Below, piece after piece: positions 10,316 through 19,631 of a stretch of 64,000 nucleotides of DNA. A program made the position numbers and the translations under genes. The notes beneath the pieces are model-generated. The model saw only the letters and a list, made by a program, of their open reading frames with translations, searched no databases and was not told the DNA's origin. Where the stretch lies: positions 806,001-870,000 of the forward strand of contig CM060497.1 in assembly GCA_030544225.1 (NCBI GenBank). The letters run 5' to 3'. The stretch's first letter is position 1; each line of letters opens with the position of its first letter. Source of the DNA: Skeletonema marinoi (taxonomy: Eukaryota; Bacillariophyta; Thalassiosirophyceae; Thalassiosirales; Thalassiosiraceae).

Positions 10316-10354
10316 TACATAGGCTAAGTACTTACGTACATAGGCTAAGTACTA
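10316..10354. repeat. Two-copy 21-bp direct repeat inside the transposon
   Basis: The unit tacataggctaagtacttac is present at 10316 and again from 10337, just past the stop codon of the transposase. It could be a subterminal transposase-binding site or a slippage product. Confidence 0.6.
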
Positions 10355-10359
10355 TTATC

Positions 10360-13300
10360 TTACAGAGTCTTCCTCTTTTTCCCCGCCTTCATAGCTGCAG
10401 GCTTCTTGTCCAAGTCATTCTTGATATCGAACCCATCTTTGGCAACAAAACTTAATACGAATGATTTGTCAAAGTCGATTGCAGCTCGGTGCGATTTCAT
10501 GACTTTCTTCAACTGCTCAATTTTGCGATGTGGTATAGGTGCATCCTTCATTTCCTTCTCTTCATTCATATCCAGAGCAACATATGTTTCCATGTACGCT
10601 CTTGCTCTCCTACTGAACTTCCGAACTACATTTGTTGTTATATTATCCCTCGATAGAATCTTCGTGAGGAGGGCCTCAAAGTTTGCTTTCCCTTTCTTCT
10701 TCGCGAGTGGAAACCGTCGGTAGATTGATTTGAGGAAGCCCCAAGTGTACTCGATTCCCTCCCCAGCTAATTCGGCATGGTACTTGGGCGTAATTATAGC
10801 TCTTGCCCCTTGCATTTTACATACGAACTCAAGCTGTGTGACTTCCTCTTGGAAGTCCTTGCACTGTCCAAGCAAATATTGCAACGAATACTTCTTGACC
10901 AAATTCCCATCATCGTCATACTTCATAGACTGGTATTGTTTCAGATTTTCTATATCGACCCAACCCCGCGCATAAGCTGCCGCTAGGAGGCCAATCCCCC
11001 TTCCTCTCCAACCAGGTTTTGTTTTCGTAGTGGGAGTTATCTTGATATCTATGCCGACGCCTCTTGCCTTCTCTTGTAAAGCTGGCAACTTCAACTTCCA
11101 CAAATTAGTTATTCCTACTTTCCTCCCAGTTTCTGTTTCCATGAGCTCAGCTATTAGTTCTTTCTTGTGCTTTGAACGCTCCTTTCTTTTCTCAATTGGT
11201 ATATCTACCTCCACATCGAATTCCTTTTCTTCTCGTGCAGTTGCTGTCAAGTTAAAAGGACTAGGCGGCACGAAGACATTGCTGTCTTCTTCTCCAGCAG
11301 CTTTCGGGTATACGTGGCCCAGTGTTTGGCCAACTTTTACCATCCACGGATTATTCTCGTCGTGGTAAGGGCCAATATAACCATCACGTGCTTCTATATT
11401 CGTCGTTCTCATGTCCATTCCAGCGCTGCCACCCCAATCAACGTTCATATTTTTCACATCCAGTCCGTTGGCACGCTTCTTTGCATGTCCGCTGCTATGA
11501 TCAAATAGAAACACGTACTCGTGCTCTGGTTCGATTACTTTCAGGCAGTCCATTATGTCACAAACTTGTAGAATCATGTGATCGCTGTTCCAATAAACCG
11601 AGCCGCCAAACGCCAACTGTTGGACGAACGGGGAGGATGTGAGTTGCGGCTTCGCGGTAGTACCATTCACCTTCAGTGCTGCTTCGTCCGCTCCATCTTC
11701 AGCTGTATAGTGTTTGTCTTTTCTCTGTGCATTAATTTCTTTCATCTGGTCTTCAGTGATCTCCATTCCAAATCCATACTCTCTACTCTGGAAAGCAGAT
11801 ATCATTGTACTTGCTCCGTTCGACTTCGGGAGCATTACACGTTTCCCATTCGGATCAACCCACTGATACGGCAAAGAACAGTTCTCTGAAAAGATAGCTT
11901 CATCTTGGCCAAAGATGACAACTAATTTGGAATTTGTTGGTGCACGGACACTCATCGTCCCTCCTAATGTGTACTTTTCATTTGCCATCTCCATCAATCG
12001 CATGTGGTTGTCAACATGAAACTCTTTCATTTTTGTCCCGTCGTCTGATTCATAGTCATAGCCGTTGTGTATTATCTTATCATTGTCTGGGAGTGATGCT
12101 TGTAAGTCATTAAATTCATCAAGCGTCATTTGAATCCATCGGCTACACCTCGGCTCTAACTCAACAAGATATGTTTTTGCTAGCTTGATACGATCCGTCT
12201 TCTGCTCAGGGTACTCATGGCCATCAACGTAGTATGACTTCTTGGTTGTTTGCACTGTGAACCCAATGTACTTTACCCATCTATAAACGGTTGTGAACTT
12301 CGGATTATTCTCCATCAACTTTTCAGTGAGCGCATATTCTTCGGAATCGTTCCCAAGCTCCTTGGCCTCCTCGTGTAGAGCAGGAAGCATATTCTTGTTG
12401 AAGTGCTCTACGACCATGTCAACTGTGAAGTGATCCTGGTGCTTAATAATGAAATCAGTAATGTCAATTGCAGCTTGGGGGAAGAATTCAAAGAGTGCTG
12501 GCTTCGGCTTCGGCCGAATACCATTGGCAAAGTACGGATCCGGATGCGGAAACTTTCCATCTCGACGAAAGTGTCTGTTCCATTCCATGATTGTGTCAGC
12601 GGCCACACCTCTATATCCCATCATTTTCGCCCTCTCCACAGCCAATCCACAGCAATCTATCCATTTTGTCTTTGTTCCATCAGGTTTGACAACACCTAAC
12701 TTCTCCAGTGCAATTGCGTAAGCATTTCTGAGATAGAAACATTTTTGTCGGAAGCGATGGACTTGGAAATCTGATAAACCTTCGCCTTCTCCAGTGACCA
12801 CCTCTCTATAACCATTATAATGATCAAATGCATTCTCCAGCAATTCGATTCGTTCTTCGAGAAGTTCGTAAGGATCATCGCCGACATTATAGTTGCATCC
12901 AAATAATTTTGCTGCCTCCGGTGACGACCAATATATAGGCTGTGTATCAACATTGGCACCTTCCTCCTCCTCTTCATTGTCTTCCTCTTCTTCATCGGAA
13001 TCGGCTTGCGTGGGAGTAACAGTGATGCATGGTACAGTATACTTTCCTCGCTGCGATCGTCGTGGGGTAGCGTCCGTCGGTTTGTCATTGTCATTTCGTT
13101 CCTTCTTCTTCCCGGCGCTTACTTCGCCGGGCAATTCTTTTTGCTTCGGCATGTTGCAAGACCGCTGACGCTCATTTGTTGCACTGTAGGATAAAAGAGT
13201 TGGTGCTTCTGAGCACGAAGGTGCTGTCTTTGGCTCTTTGGGGATTCGCTGTCCATTTCCAAAGTAATAATAGTTTATCCTCCGGCGTGTGGATGGTTGG

Positions 13301-13545
13301 AATGGACAGTGCGCACTGAAGTTTGCCTTGTATATCTTGTTTATATTGCTGTCATCAAATGCCCCTGCCGCCTTGTTGAGGCGCTTAACCAGTTTGGACC
13401 GCATACCATCTACTTCTTTCGTTTTCGGATAGTAAGTGTGCAATATCCTTACCAACGACTCGTCGCAAAGCCACCGACCTCGGTAAAGACCATGACTCTT
13501 GATAAGTGCCGACAGAGAGTCAAATAATGTATCACCATCGCTCAT
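10360..13545 (-). CDS. DDE transposase, 1061 residues
   Basis: A single frame. The N-terminal 350 residues include an acidic run (EEEEDNEEEEEG) and a basic block that may form DNA-binding and nuclear-localisation parts. A helical segment follows (FTVDMVVEHFNKNMLP ... FTTVYRWVKYIGF), similar to the helix-turn-helix lead-in of IS630/Tc1 enzymes. Catalytic candidates are Asp548 in VVIFGQDEAIF, Asp682 in YVFLFDHSSGHAK and Glu932 in GEGIEYTWGFLKS. The last corresponds to the NPIExxWG motif of mariner-like enzymes, with a small change (AGEGIE). The same D..D..E pattern with HxELNPIEMLWGYAK is known in large fungal transposases, recalled from memory. The C-terminus is Lys-rich (KKPAAMKAGKKRKTL), a likely nuclear signal. 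The gene is oriented within the TIR-bounded element and is probably functional by sequence alone. Confidence 0.88.
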   Translation of the reverse strand: MSDGDTLFDSLSALIKSHGLYRGRWLCDESLVRILHTYYPKTKEVDGMRSKLVKRLNKAAGAFDDSNINKIYKANFSAHCPFQPSTRRRINYYYFGNGQRIPKEPKTAPSCSEAPTLLSYSATNERQRSCNMPKQKELPGEVSAGKKKERNDNDKPTDATPRRSQRGKYTVPCITVTPTQADSDEEEEDNEEEEEGANVDTQPIYWSSPEAAKLFGCNYNVGDDPYELLEERIELLENAFDHYNGYREVVTGEGEGLSDFQVHRFRQKCFYLRNAYAIALEKLGVVKPDGTKTKWIDCCGLAVERAKMMGYRGVAADTIMEWNRHFRRDGKFPHPDPYFANGIRPKPKPALFEFFPQAAIDITDFIIKHQDHFTVDMVVEHFNKNMLPALHEEAKELGNDSEEYALTEKLMENNPKFTTVYRWVKYIGFTVQTTKKSYYVDGHEYPEQKTDRIKLAKTYLVELEPRCSRWIQMTLDEFNDLQASLPDNDKIIHNGYDYESDDGTKMKEFHVDNHMRLMEMANEKYTLGGTMSVRAPTNSKLVVIFGQDEAIFSENCSLPYQWVDPNGKRVMLPKSNGASTMISAFQSREYGFGMEITEDQMKEINAQRKDKHYTAEDGADEAALKVNGTTAKPQLTSSPFVQQLAFGGSVYWNSDHMILQVCDIMDCLKVIEPEHEYVFLFDHSSGHAKKRANGLDVKNMNVDWGGSAGMDMRTTNIEARDGYIGPYHDENNPWMVKVGQTLGHVYPKAAGEEDSNVFVPPSPFNLTATAREEKEFDVEVDIPIEKRKERSKHKKELIAELMETETGRKVGITNLWKLKLPALQEKARGVGIDIKITPTTKTKPGWRGRGIGLLAAAYARGWVDIENLKQYQSMKYDDDGNLVKKYSLQYLLGQCKDFQEEVTQLEFVCKMQGARAIITPKYHAELAGEGIEYTWGFLKSIYRRFPLAKKKGKANFEALLTKILSRDNITTNVVRKFSRRARAYMETYVALDMNEEKEMKDAPIPHRKIEQLKKVMKSHRAAIDFDKSFVLSFVAKDGFDIKNDLDKKPAAMKAGKKRKTL

Positions 13546-13772
13546 TTTGACAATATTGGGCGCACCCTAAGGGTTATTTCGAATGTACGCGGGTATGAGA
13601 GCTTAATTTATCCTTTGGGTTCCCCTATGATTTGACTTTGGGTGTGTAGTATGCTTCGGCGCTAGGCAGCTTTTTGTCATTGTCGAGCGTGGGAGGTGCT
13701 TGATGAAAGAGTTGGCGGCAAAAATTGGCCCAAGAGATTTGTAAACCAATCAAAATGTCAAATGTACTAAAC

Positions 13773-13826
13773 CTACGTAGGAATTAAAATTTTGAATGAG
13801 AATTTTCCACAAGCTGAAAAACGCTG
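13773..13826 (-). repeat. Right terminal inverted repeat of the transposon
   Basis: This is the reverse complement partner of 10247-10298. It starts ctacgtaggaatta and ends TGAAAAACGCTG followed by TA. Confidence 0.85.
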
Positions 13827-14164
13827 TATCTAATTGTTACTAAAAGGATCTTTCTTTCGACCATCAGATACCGTACCAGTTATTTACCTACCTAATGGTA
13901 TCCAGCTCTAGCTCTAGCTGTCTCTTCATTAGTCAGTCATACTTGCTTCTGTGCAGGCCAGCGGAAGTACTTAATAAAGTTGCCACGTTTTACTTGAAGA
14001 TGAATGATATAATCTTATTCTATTTACTGTCATTGGCATCATTGTGCCGGAAGATCGCATGAAAACATCTCTCTTCGTTCTTCGTTCGTCTCATTATTCC
14101 TTGCTTGTCTAGTTATCACAAGCACAAGCAAGACCTTGCTTCCAATAATAAAAGTCATAAAAGC
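13827..14164. promoter_or_regulatory. Upstream region of the racemase-family gene
   Basis: These 338 bp lie between the transposon's right TA and the racemase start. A Ser-encoding-like agctctagctctagctgtc stretch (about 13905-13922) is a short tandem repeat. No gene is seen. Confidence 0.45.
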
Positions 14165-15429
14165 ATGGGTCTCAAGAGCGCATTCCCTTGGTGGGCACTC
14201 CGTTTTGGCTGCTCGTCAAAGAAAAAATCAAAAGATGGGGAGGCTGGTATCGACGACATGAAAATAACTGGAACTGGTCACACGCTTGACAATAGCGCTA
14301 CAAATAGTAGCGAGGGCGACGTCGCCGGAACAGCCCAAGCCGAAGTCCATGATCAACACTACGGAGAAAACAATTGCCGTCCCCAACCTCCATCCATGCA
14401 GAGACAATCCTCAACTCTAAGTGTTCAAGATAGCATATGCCTAACCTACAAGAAAGCCATCTCCGAAAAGAATTTCAGTACACCCAAGCTTGGAATATTG
14501 CGGCTGGACTACAATTACCCTGCAGCAGTTGGAGACATTGGTAAGTACAACAAACTTCAATTGTCAGATGATACCTCAAACTCGAATCTAACCAACTAAA
14601 AATCCTAGACTCGCCCGAGTCATTTGACTACCCCGTCATTTACCGAGTCATTCCAGGCTTAACCTTTGAGATGTGTCAATCAGGCGAGCTCTCCGATGAA
14701 ATCAAGGTTGAATGTCGCCAAGCAGTCCAGTATTTGGAGAAGCAAGGAGTGTCTGGGATCACCGGTGACTGCGGGTTCATGATCCACATTCAAGGTGTGG
14801 TCAGCGACGTCACAAACAAGCCAGTATTTATGACGTCGCTCGTTCAGCTGCCATCGTTATGCATGTGCTTTGATTCCGATGAGACCATTGCCATTTTCAC
14901 TGCAAATTCCACGACATTGCTTCCTATCCTTCCTCGGCTGCTGGAAATGTGCGCACTTCGCCAAGAGGACAAGGATAGGATTCAAGTTGTCGGCTGCCAA
15001 GACGTGGATGGCTTCGATGCCGTGGAAAAGGGCGAGGCAGTCGACATCCTCAAGGTTGATGCCGGCATAGTTGCATTGGCCAAACGGGTTGTAGCTGAGA
15101 ATCCTCGAATCAAGGCGATCCTTCTTGAATGTACAGAGCTTCCAGCCTATGCCGATTCTCTCAAGTTTGCAACAGGATTGCCAGTCTATGACTCAATCAG
15201 CGTTTGCAACTCATTCATGGCTGGTTTCCTTGACAATCCGAAAATTGGTCTGAATGATTTTCATGAAGCCTGGGACGGGAAACAAGCCGAGTACACCTTT
15301 GGGGCTTGTTTGTCAGAAAATGAGCAGGGAAAGCTAAAATCGGCAAGGAACCTAACTTCTCAGATTAGTTCTCTTTCTTTGCCCAATTTTGATGATATCA
15401 GTGAAGATGATAGTGAAGATGAAGATTAG
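14165..15429 (+). CDS. Aspartate/glutamate/hydantoin racemase-family enzyme
   Basis: Exons 14165-14540 and 14609-15429 join across a 68-bp intron (GTAAGT...CCTAG) into 398 residues. I chose the ATG at 14165 because the frame upstream lacks an ATG. Residues 1-110 are polar and probably disordered, with an early Cys (RFGCSSKKK). The catalytic fold starts at KLGILRLDYNYPAAVGDI. The two cysteines expected of cofactor-independent Asp/Glu racemases are present: Cys180 in GITGDCGFM and Cys300 in ILLECTELPAY. Both lie in the right settings, and VGCQDVDGFDAV sits between them. Bacterial members interconvert amino-acid or hydantoin enantiomers, or act as maleate isomerases; the substrate here is unknown. 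The tail is acidic (ISEDDSEDED). A short copy of part of exon 2 lies downstream. Confidence 0.85.
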
Positions 15430-16000
15430 GGAGAGAAGGCTGGATGAGAGAAATAGTCTAATATAATCAGTTTTGTCCGTGTACATGAGCATGAGGATAA
15501 TAAATGTTTAGACCTTTCTATTTGAGGATGAATGATGAGCTGATCCGTACCGAATTGTAGACATGAAACCTCACTTCAACGAGTGTAATCCCAGGTTCCG
15601 ATGCTGTGATCTCTGCCTGACTCGCTGACCCCGCCCGGTCCTTACTTCCTCGGCTGCTGGAAATGTGTGCACTTCGACAGGAGGACAAGCTTGAAGCTAT
15701 TAAAGGTTTGAGTTTGAGCATGCAGGCGCTGCGCAATGCATCTCATATCAGCTATTTAGCGATAGATACTGGTACTGGCATGGGCAGAACATATCAGTAC
15801 ACACACAATGTAGGTACAATAGAACTAACAACAACATGAACAATGAACATCATGAACATGAACACTTCTGCCGGCCACCATCACCATACCACCACACCAT
15901 AAAAAAGATGAGTACTTACTAACGTGCTTCAGGTCGAGTGGTGATTTGGTTCTTCTCCTCTAAACAGTCCAGGATTTTATTGCACCTCATGTCATGAACA
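15430..16000. other. Intergenic region holding a duplicated racemase fragment
   Basis: This is the 3' flank of the racemase gene and upstream of the YEATS-like gene. Besides the fragment at 15646-15690 it holds a CA/CAT-rich stretch near 15830-15900 with overlapping catgaacaat and accatacc words. No intact gene is seen. Confidence 0.55.
15646..15690 (+). pseudogene. Fragment copied from exon 2 of the racemase gene
   Basis: The stretch beginning ttcctcggctgctggaaatg repeats, with about three differences, the racemase coding sequence around 14930-14974 (the part encoding PRLLEMCALRQEDK). It has the same orientation and is about 0.7 kb away. It is a small local duplication, not a gene. Confidence 0.75.
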
Positions 16001-17614
16001 ATGAATTCCTCGGCAGCTTCTACTGCGGCTGATGGGCCGCAACAATCCCCGGCTTCGGTTGAATTTACGCTAGGAAATACATACAGGCTGCTGGATGAAT
16101 CAGAAGCATCATTTGATAAACTTACTGGAACTTATTCGAAGATTCATGATTGGGTGCTATACATTGATGTTTTGCCAGGGTCAGATCCCGACTTCATTGA
16201 CAGGGTTACGTTTGAGATGCAAGATAAATCCTTCGTAAAATCTTCATTTACATGCCATAGCCCAATACGAATAAGAAGCAATGTAGGCAGCGCCTACCTT
16301 GGAAAAATATCGGGCGCGAGGAACAATAACAATTCGCAGGAAAAGCAGATTGGTCAAGATACAGAAGAAAAGCCGAAGGATGCGCCATCAATGTCATCTC
16401 GCCCTCATGGTAATCTATGTAGATGGAGATTTAGCACGAGGCAGCAAACTTATGGTGCAGTTGATGTTCAGATTTCTATACGAGGGAGAGGAGGTTCCAA
16501 ACTTACTATCCCATATCGTATTGTTCTAAATGAAGGAGGAAATGAAAGTTATCCAACAATGGTATTCGTCGAAAAAAGACCAAACCACGCATTGAAACCC
16601 ATGAAAATGCAGAATGTGAAGTACATTCTGGAAATGAAGTTTGGTTTGGATCAAGGAATTTCCACATCTTCCGCATTGTATGAGTCTGCCAAGTCAGTTT
16701 TCTCTCGTTCGAAGATTCCAATACGTGTCTTATCTGAGGATGGGAACAGTGAAGAGTTTGGTTTTGCAAAGAAGAAATCAGCTGCGTCTACTGCTTGGTC
16801 ATTCAAGCTTGATTATTCTTCACTTGACAAAATTGAGCAACTGTCGAGAGAGCATGATGTCCTGTCGATATCTTCACCCAACCTTAGTGGAGGACATGGT
16901 CTCAACGAATGCTACAAAATTATTGAAGGTTTGCCGTGGCATTGCAACGTCTCGTCTCTTGTTGGAAGTTTGCATGTTAGAATAGATGTATCATCTACAC
17001 TGTCCATAGGACAACTTGTCAAATTATGCATGAACTTCATCAAGTATGAGGAGAGCGTAGACTCGTTCATGCCCAGTCACCGCAGAGATGACCATTGTTG
17101 TGATTGCAGATCAAACAAGCACCACATCAAGGGAGGGAACAATAAAGAAAGAAATAACCTCCTCTCGAAATGCAAAACAGTGCAAGAGTTGGTTGACTGC
17201 ATGAATCCATCCAAAGAACAGTGCTACAAGCTCAATTTGTCATGCTTGGTTGAGTTAGGCTACATAGAATTTCGTCAACATGAATCTTCAAAAGATAAAA
17301 CAACCGTCACTAATTGGATCAGATTTTGTGCTGCTTTCGTGAAGAACTCGGCAAGACTTCGAAGTCCGCTGTCACTGAAGGAAACGACAAGCATAGAAGA
17401 GGAGTTTGATTTGCTGTTTGAGTACGTCGTGAAGGACCGATCATTAAGGAATTTTTACAGAGATAGAAGAGACTCTATTGAAGCACAAGAACGAGAACGG
17501 CAGATGGCAGAAGCTGCAGTCAAAGAGCCGTCGGATGAAATGAGTATCTCTGATGGTAGTAGTAGTGAGGAGTCCACACATACTGACCGCTTCAAGCGGC
17601 TTCGCACAACATAA
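16001..17614 (+). CDS. YEATS-domain-like protein
   Basis: A single exon of 537 residues. Residues about 40-180 fit a YEATS beta-sandwich. HDWVLYIDVLPGS corresponds to the opening W-x-V strand, FIDRVTFEMQDKSF to the xxVxFxLHxSF strand, TCHSPIRIRS to the PF strand, and WRFSTRQQTYGAVDVQISIR to the G-W-x-F strand. IPYRIVLNE closes the fold. A charged insert (about residues 110-140) interrupts it. YEATS domains read acylated histone lysines in chromatin complexes. The remaining 350 residues have helical blocks, a Cys/His cluster (DDHCCDCRSNKHH) that could bind zinc, and an acidic Ser-rich end (SISDGSSSEES). The domain call is by pattern only; an unrelated beta-sandwich is possible. The gene converges with the desaturase gene. 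Confidence 0.62.
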   Translation: MNSSAASTAADGPQQSPASVEFTLGNTYRLLDESEASFDKLTGTYSKIHDWVLYIDVLPGSDPDFIDRVTFEMQDKSFVKSSFTCHSPIRIRSNVGSAYLGKISGARNNNNSQEKQIGQDTEEKPKDAPSMSSRPHGNLCRWRFSTRQQTYGAVDVQISIRGRGGSKLTIPYRIVLNEGGNESYPTMVFVEKRPNHALKPMKMQNVKYILEMKFGLDQGISTSSALYESAKSVFSRSKIPIRVLSEDGNSEEFGFAKKKSAASTAWSFKLDYSSLDKIEQLSREHDVLSISSPNLSGGHGLNECYKIIEGLPWHCNVSSLVGSLHVRIDVSSTLSIGQLVKLCMNFIKYEESVDSFMPSHRRDDHCCDCRSNKHHIKGGNNKERNNLLSKCKTVQELVDCMNPSKEQCYKLNLSCLVELGYIEFRQHESSKDKTTVTNWIRFCAAFVKNSARLRSPLSLKETTSIEEEFDLLFEYVVKDRSLRNFYRDRRDSIEAQERERQMAEAAVKEPSDEMSISDGSSSEESTHTDRFKRLRTT

Positions 17615-17729
17615 GTAGGTGTATTTCATTCACGACAAAGTATGTATAAAACTAATGATATTTCTTGAATTTTAGCCAGTTAACACTACAGGAGACCGAG
17701 ATCGCTACTTGAATCAATGATGTTTGAGT

Positions 17730-19013
17730 TTAATCCTTCTTCAAGTCCTTACTCAAAGGAATGTCTTCCAAGCTTTTGTAATATTGGATTCCTTCTAAGT
17801 CATCAATGTAATGGCAAGTCTTTGCAACCCTCCACATGGCCATGTACCAAGGAGTAGGATCGTAGTTGTAAAGCCCCTTTGGTTCAAGGTAAGCCTTGAT
17901 GGCAGCAGTGGCAACATCGGCCTTGTAAAAAGGCATCTCATGGAACAAGTGGTGAGCAACATGAGTAGATCCAATCTTGTGGTGGAAGAAATCAAAAATT
18001 CCATAAGGGCGGTCAATTGTTGAAAGAGCTCCCTTTACCCAAGTCCATTCGTCGGGTCCGTACTGAGGAACAGAAGGATCATTGTGCTGCAGCCAAGTGT
18101 AAAGAACAAGCCAGGCCTGATTCCACATGAGTGGCCCCATGTACCAAAGAGTCACAGGAAGCGCACCATATTCCTGGGCCGCGAAGTAAAGTCCCACCCA
18201 TGATGCAATAACTCCAATTGTTGACAAGGCAATCTTAAAGCGAAGTTTTGATGGAAACATCTTCGACCAGGGTCTGTAGTGATCAATAACAGCACCGTCA
18301 AGTGGCTTGCCATCATTTCCGAGACGTCCAGTAGAAGCCAATCCCATTAAGTACAAAGGCCATCCAATCACCAAGTGAGCAAAAATCTGAAGCATGGCAA
18401 AGGGTCCATCACCAATAGCCTCATGAATAGCAGCATATCCACCATGACGCTCAACACCGTTCTTCAAACCCATCTCATCCTTGCTGTTAGGCACGTGGCT
18501 CTCCCCATCCATGGTATTATTGGTGCGCCTGTGATGCTTGGCATGAGTGTACTGCCACGCAAAGTAAGGCACTAAAAGAGCCTGATGCATAATGAATCCC
18601 CAAAAGTCATTGAATGTCTGACTGGGCGAGAAGGCACCATGTCCACACTCATGCGCAAGGACCCAATGACCAGTCAGGATGCATCCCATCCAAAAAGCAT
18701 ACGTGTTCCAACCGAGGAACCATTTCAATGCGTCAACGCTCGCCAAGTCCGCCGGTACGTCCGTGGACAATGTTTGGTGCGCAATGTAGACGCATCCAGC
18801 CGCCAGGGCGGTGTCACGAGCGACAAAGTACATAGAATGGAAGTAGGATCGTTCGAAACATTCTTTGGGAATGACGGCTTTGATTTCTCCCTTGGAGGGG
18901 AGCGCGGGGGCCTTGGGATCGAGTGGGTTGTAAGGGCTCACCCAGTGTCCATCCTTGGTGGTTTTGATGTCGTTCCGGGACGATGATTGAACAGATTGAC
19001 CTCCTTTTCCCAT
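17730..19013 (-). CDS. FAD2: Microsomal delta-12 (omega-6) fatty acid desaturase
   Basis: 427 residues from the ATG at 19011-19013 (MGKGGQSVQSSS). The frame stays open upstream, but without desaturase character. The three histidine boxes that bind the di-iron centre are all present: HECGH (121-125), HAKHH (157-161, in WQYTHAKHHRRTNN) and HVAHH (351-355, in GSTHVAHHLFHEMP). Four hydrophobic segments surround them (LAAGCVYIAHQ, FWMGCILTGHWVLA, FAHLVIGWPLYLMG, STIGVIASWVGLYF). This layout matches FAD2-type enzymes, which add the delta-12 bond to oleate on phospholipids in the ER. There is no plastid presequence, so the ER form is favoured over the plastid FAD6 type. The C-terminus is Lys-rich (SKDLKKD), in keeping with ER retention. 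Diatoms need this step to make EPA and DHA. Confidence 0.92.
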   Translation of the reverse strand: MGKGGQSVQSSSRNDIKTTKDGHWVSPYNPLDPKAPALPSKGEIKAVIPKECFERSYFHSMYFVARDTALAAGCVYIAHQTLSTDVPADLASVDALKWFLGWNTYAFWMGCILTGHWVLAHECGHGAFSPSQTFNDFWGFIMHQALLVPYFAWQYTHAKHHRRTNNTMDGESHVPNSKDEMGLKNGVERHGGYAAIHEAIGDGPFAMLQIFAHLVIGWPLYLMGLASTGRLGNDGKPLDGAVIDHYRPWSKMFPSKLRFKIALSTIGVIASWVGLYFAAQEYGALPVTLWYMGPLMWNQAWLVLYTWLQHNDPSVPQYGPDEWTWVKGALSTIDRPYGIFDFFHHKIGSTHVAHHLFHEMPFYKADVATAAIKAYLEPKGLYNYDPTPWYMAMWRVAKTCHYIDDLEGIQYYKSLEDIPLSKDLKKD

Positions 19014-19631
19014 GGTGTTAGTTGATGCGTATGTATGAAAGGTTCCTGAAATGATAATTGGCAAATTATGGTAAGTAGGCCTGCTCGCTGCGGTGCCCGG
19101 CTCCAGCTCCTCTTGGCCGATTCCACGGCACCACGTCCAAGGTCGTTCCTTGCCGACGTGGCGCTCGCTTTGAGTTGTCTCCTCGCATGTCACTGTCACA
19201 TCTGCTTTTCTGTCTCGCGCGCACAACGCATGCAATTCTCTCCAATCTTTCCTCAAAAGCAGAAAGTGATACCACAAAAGCAAGATCAGCTCTCAATACT
19301 TAAGCGTAGCAGCGACTCCTATATAGCCTATTCACTATTCATGTATGCAAGCCCTCTTACACCTATCATCAGTATGAACTCGAAAATCAAGCATTGACTC
19401 CGAGATATGAGTTGGGGGAATCCACCGGCACCGGGCTCATCTGATTGGGTTTACTTTCACCTTCAAGTCCTAACCTCATCGAAACTAATTGGGAGGAGAA
19501 ATCATCAAGATAGTGAACAAAACACCAACAAAAAAAACAAGAATGAAACTGCTGATAACCATTATGAGCAAAGCATTAGAAAAGATATCTAATATGGTGC
19601 CTGAATGAGGCAGAAACAGCCAGACAAATAG
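19014..19631. other. Desaturase upstream region and left flank of the satellite
   Basis: This contains the presumed promoter and 5' leader of the desaturase gene, then an A-rich stretch near 19500-19550, and ends where the 186-bp array begins. No gene is supported. Confidence 0.5.

Larger units (their letters stand above)
10247..13826 (-). mobile_element. Complete-looking Tc1/mariner-type (IS630-superfamily) DNA transposon, 3580 bp
   Basis: The ends are inverted: CAGCGTTTTTCA reads inward from 10247, and its exact reverse complement ends at 13826. Each is flanked by TA (10245-10246 and 13827-13828), as expected for a TA target duplication. A second matching block, taattcctacgtag, lies at 10285-10298 and inverted at 13773-13786, so the terminal repeats are about 52-54 bp and imperfect in the middle. 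The element holds a single long gene on the minus strand for a DDE transposase with no internal stop. The matching ends and open frame suggest a young copy. It sits in the spacer between the GST-HIT and racemase genes. Confidence 0.88.

Noticed and set aside
17730-19283. 517-residue form of the desaturase
   Set aside because: The upstream 90 residues have no family character; the ATG at 19013 gives a normal-length enzyme.
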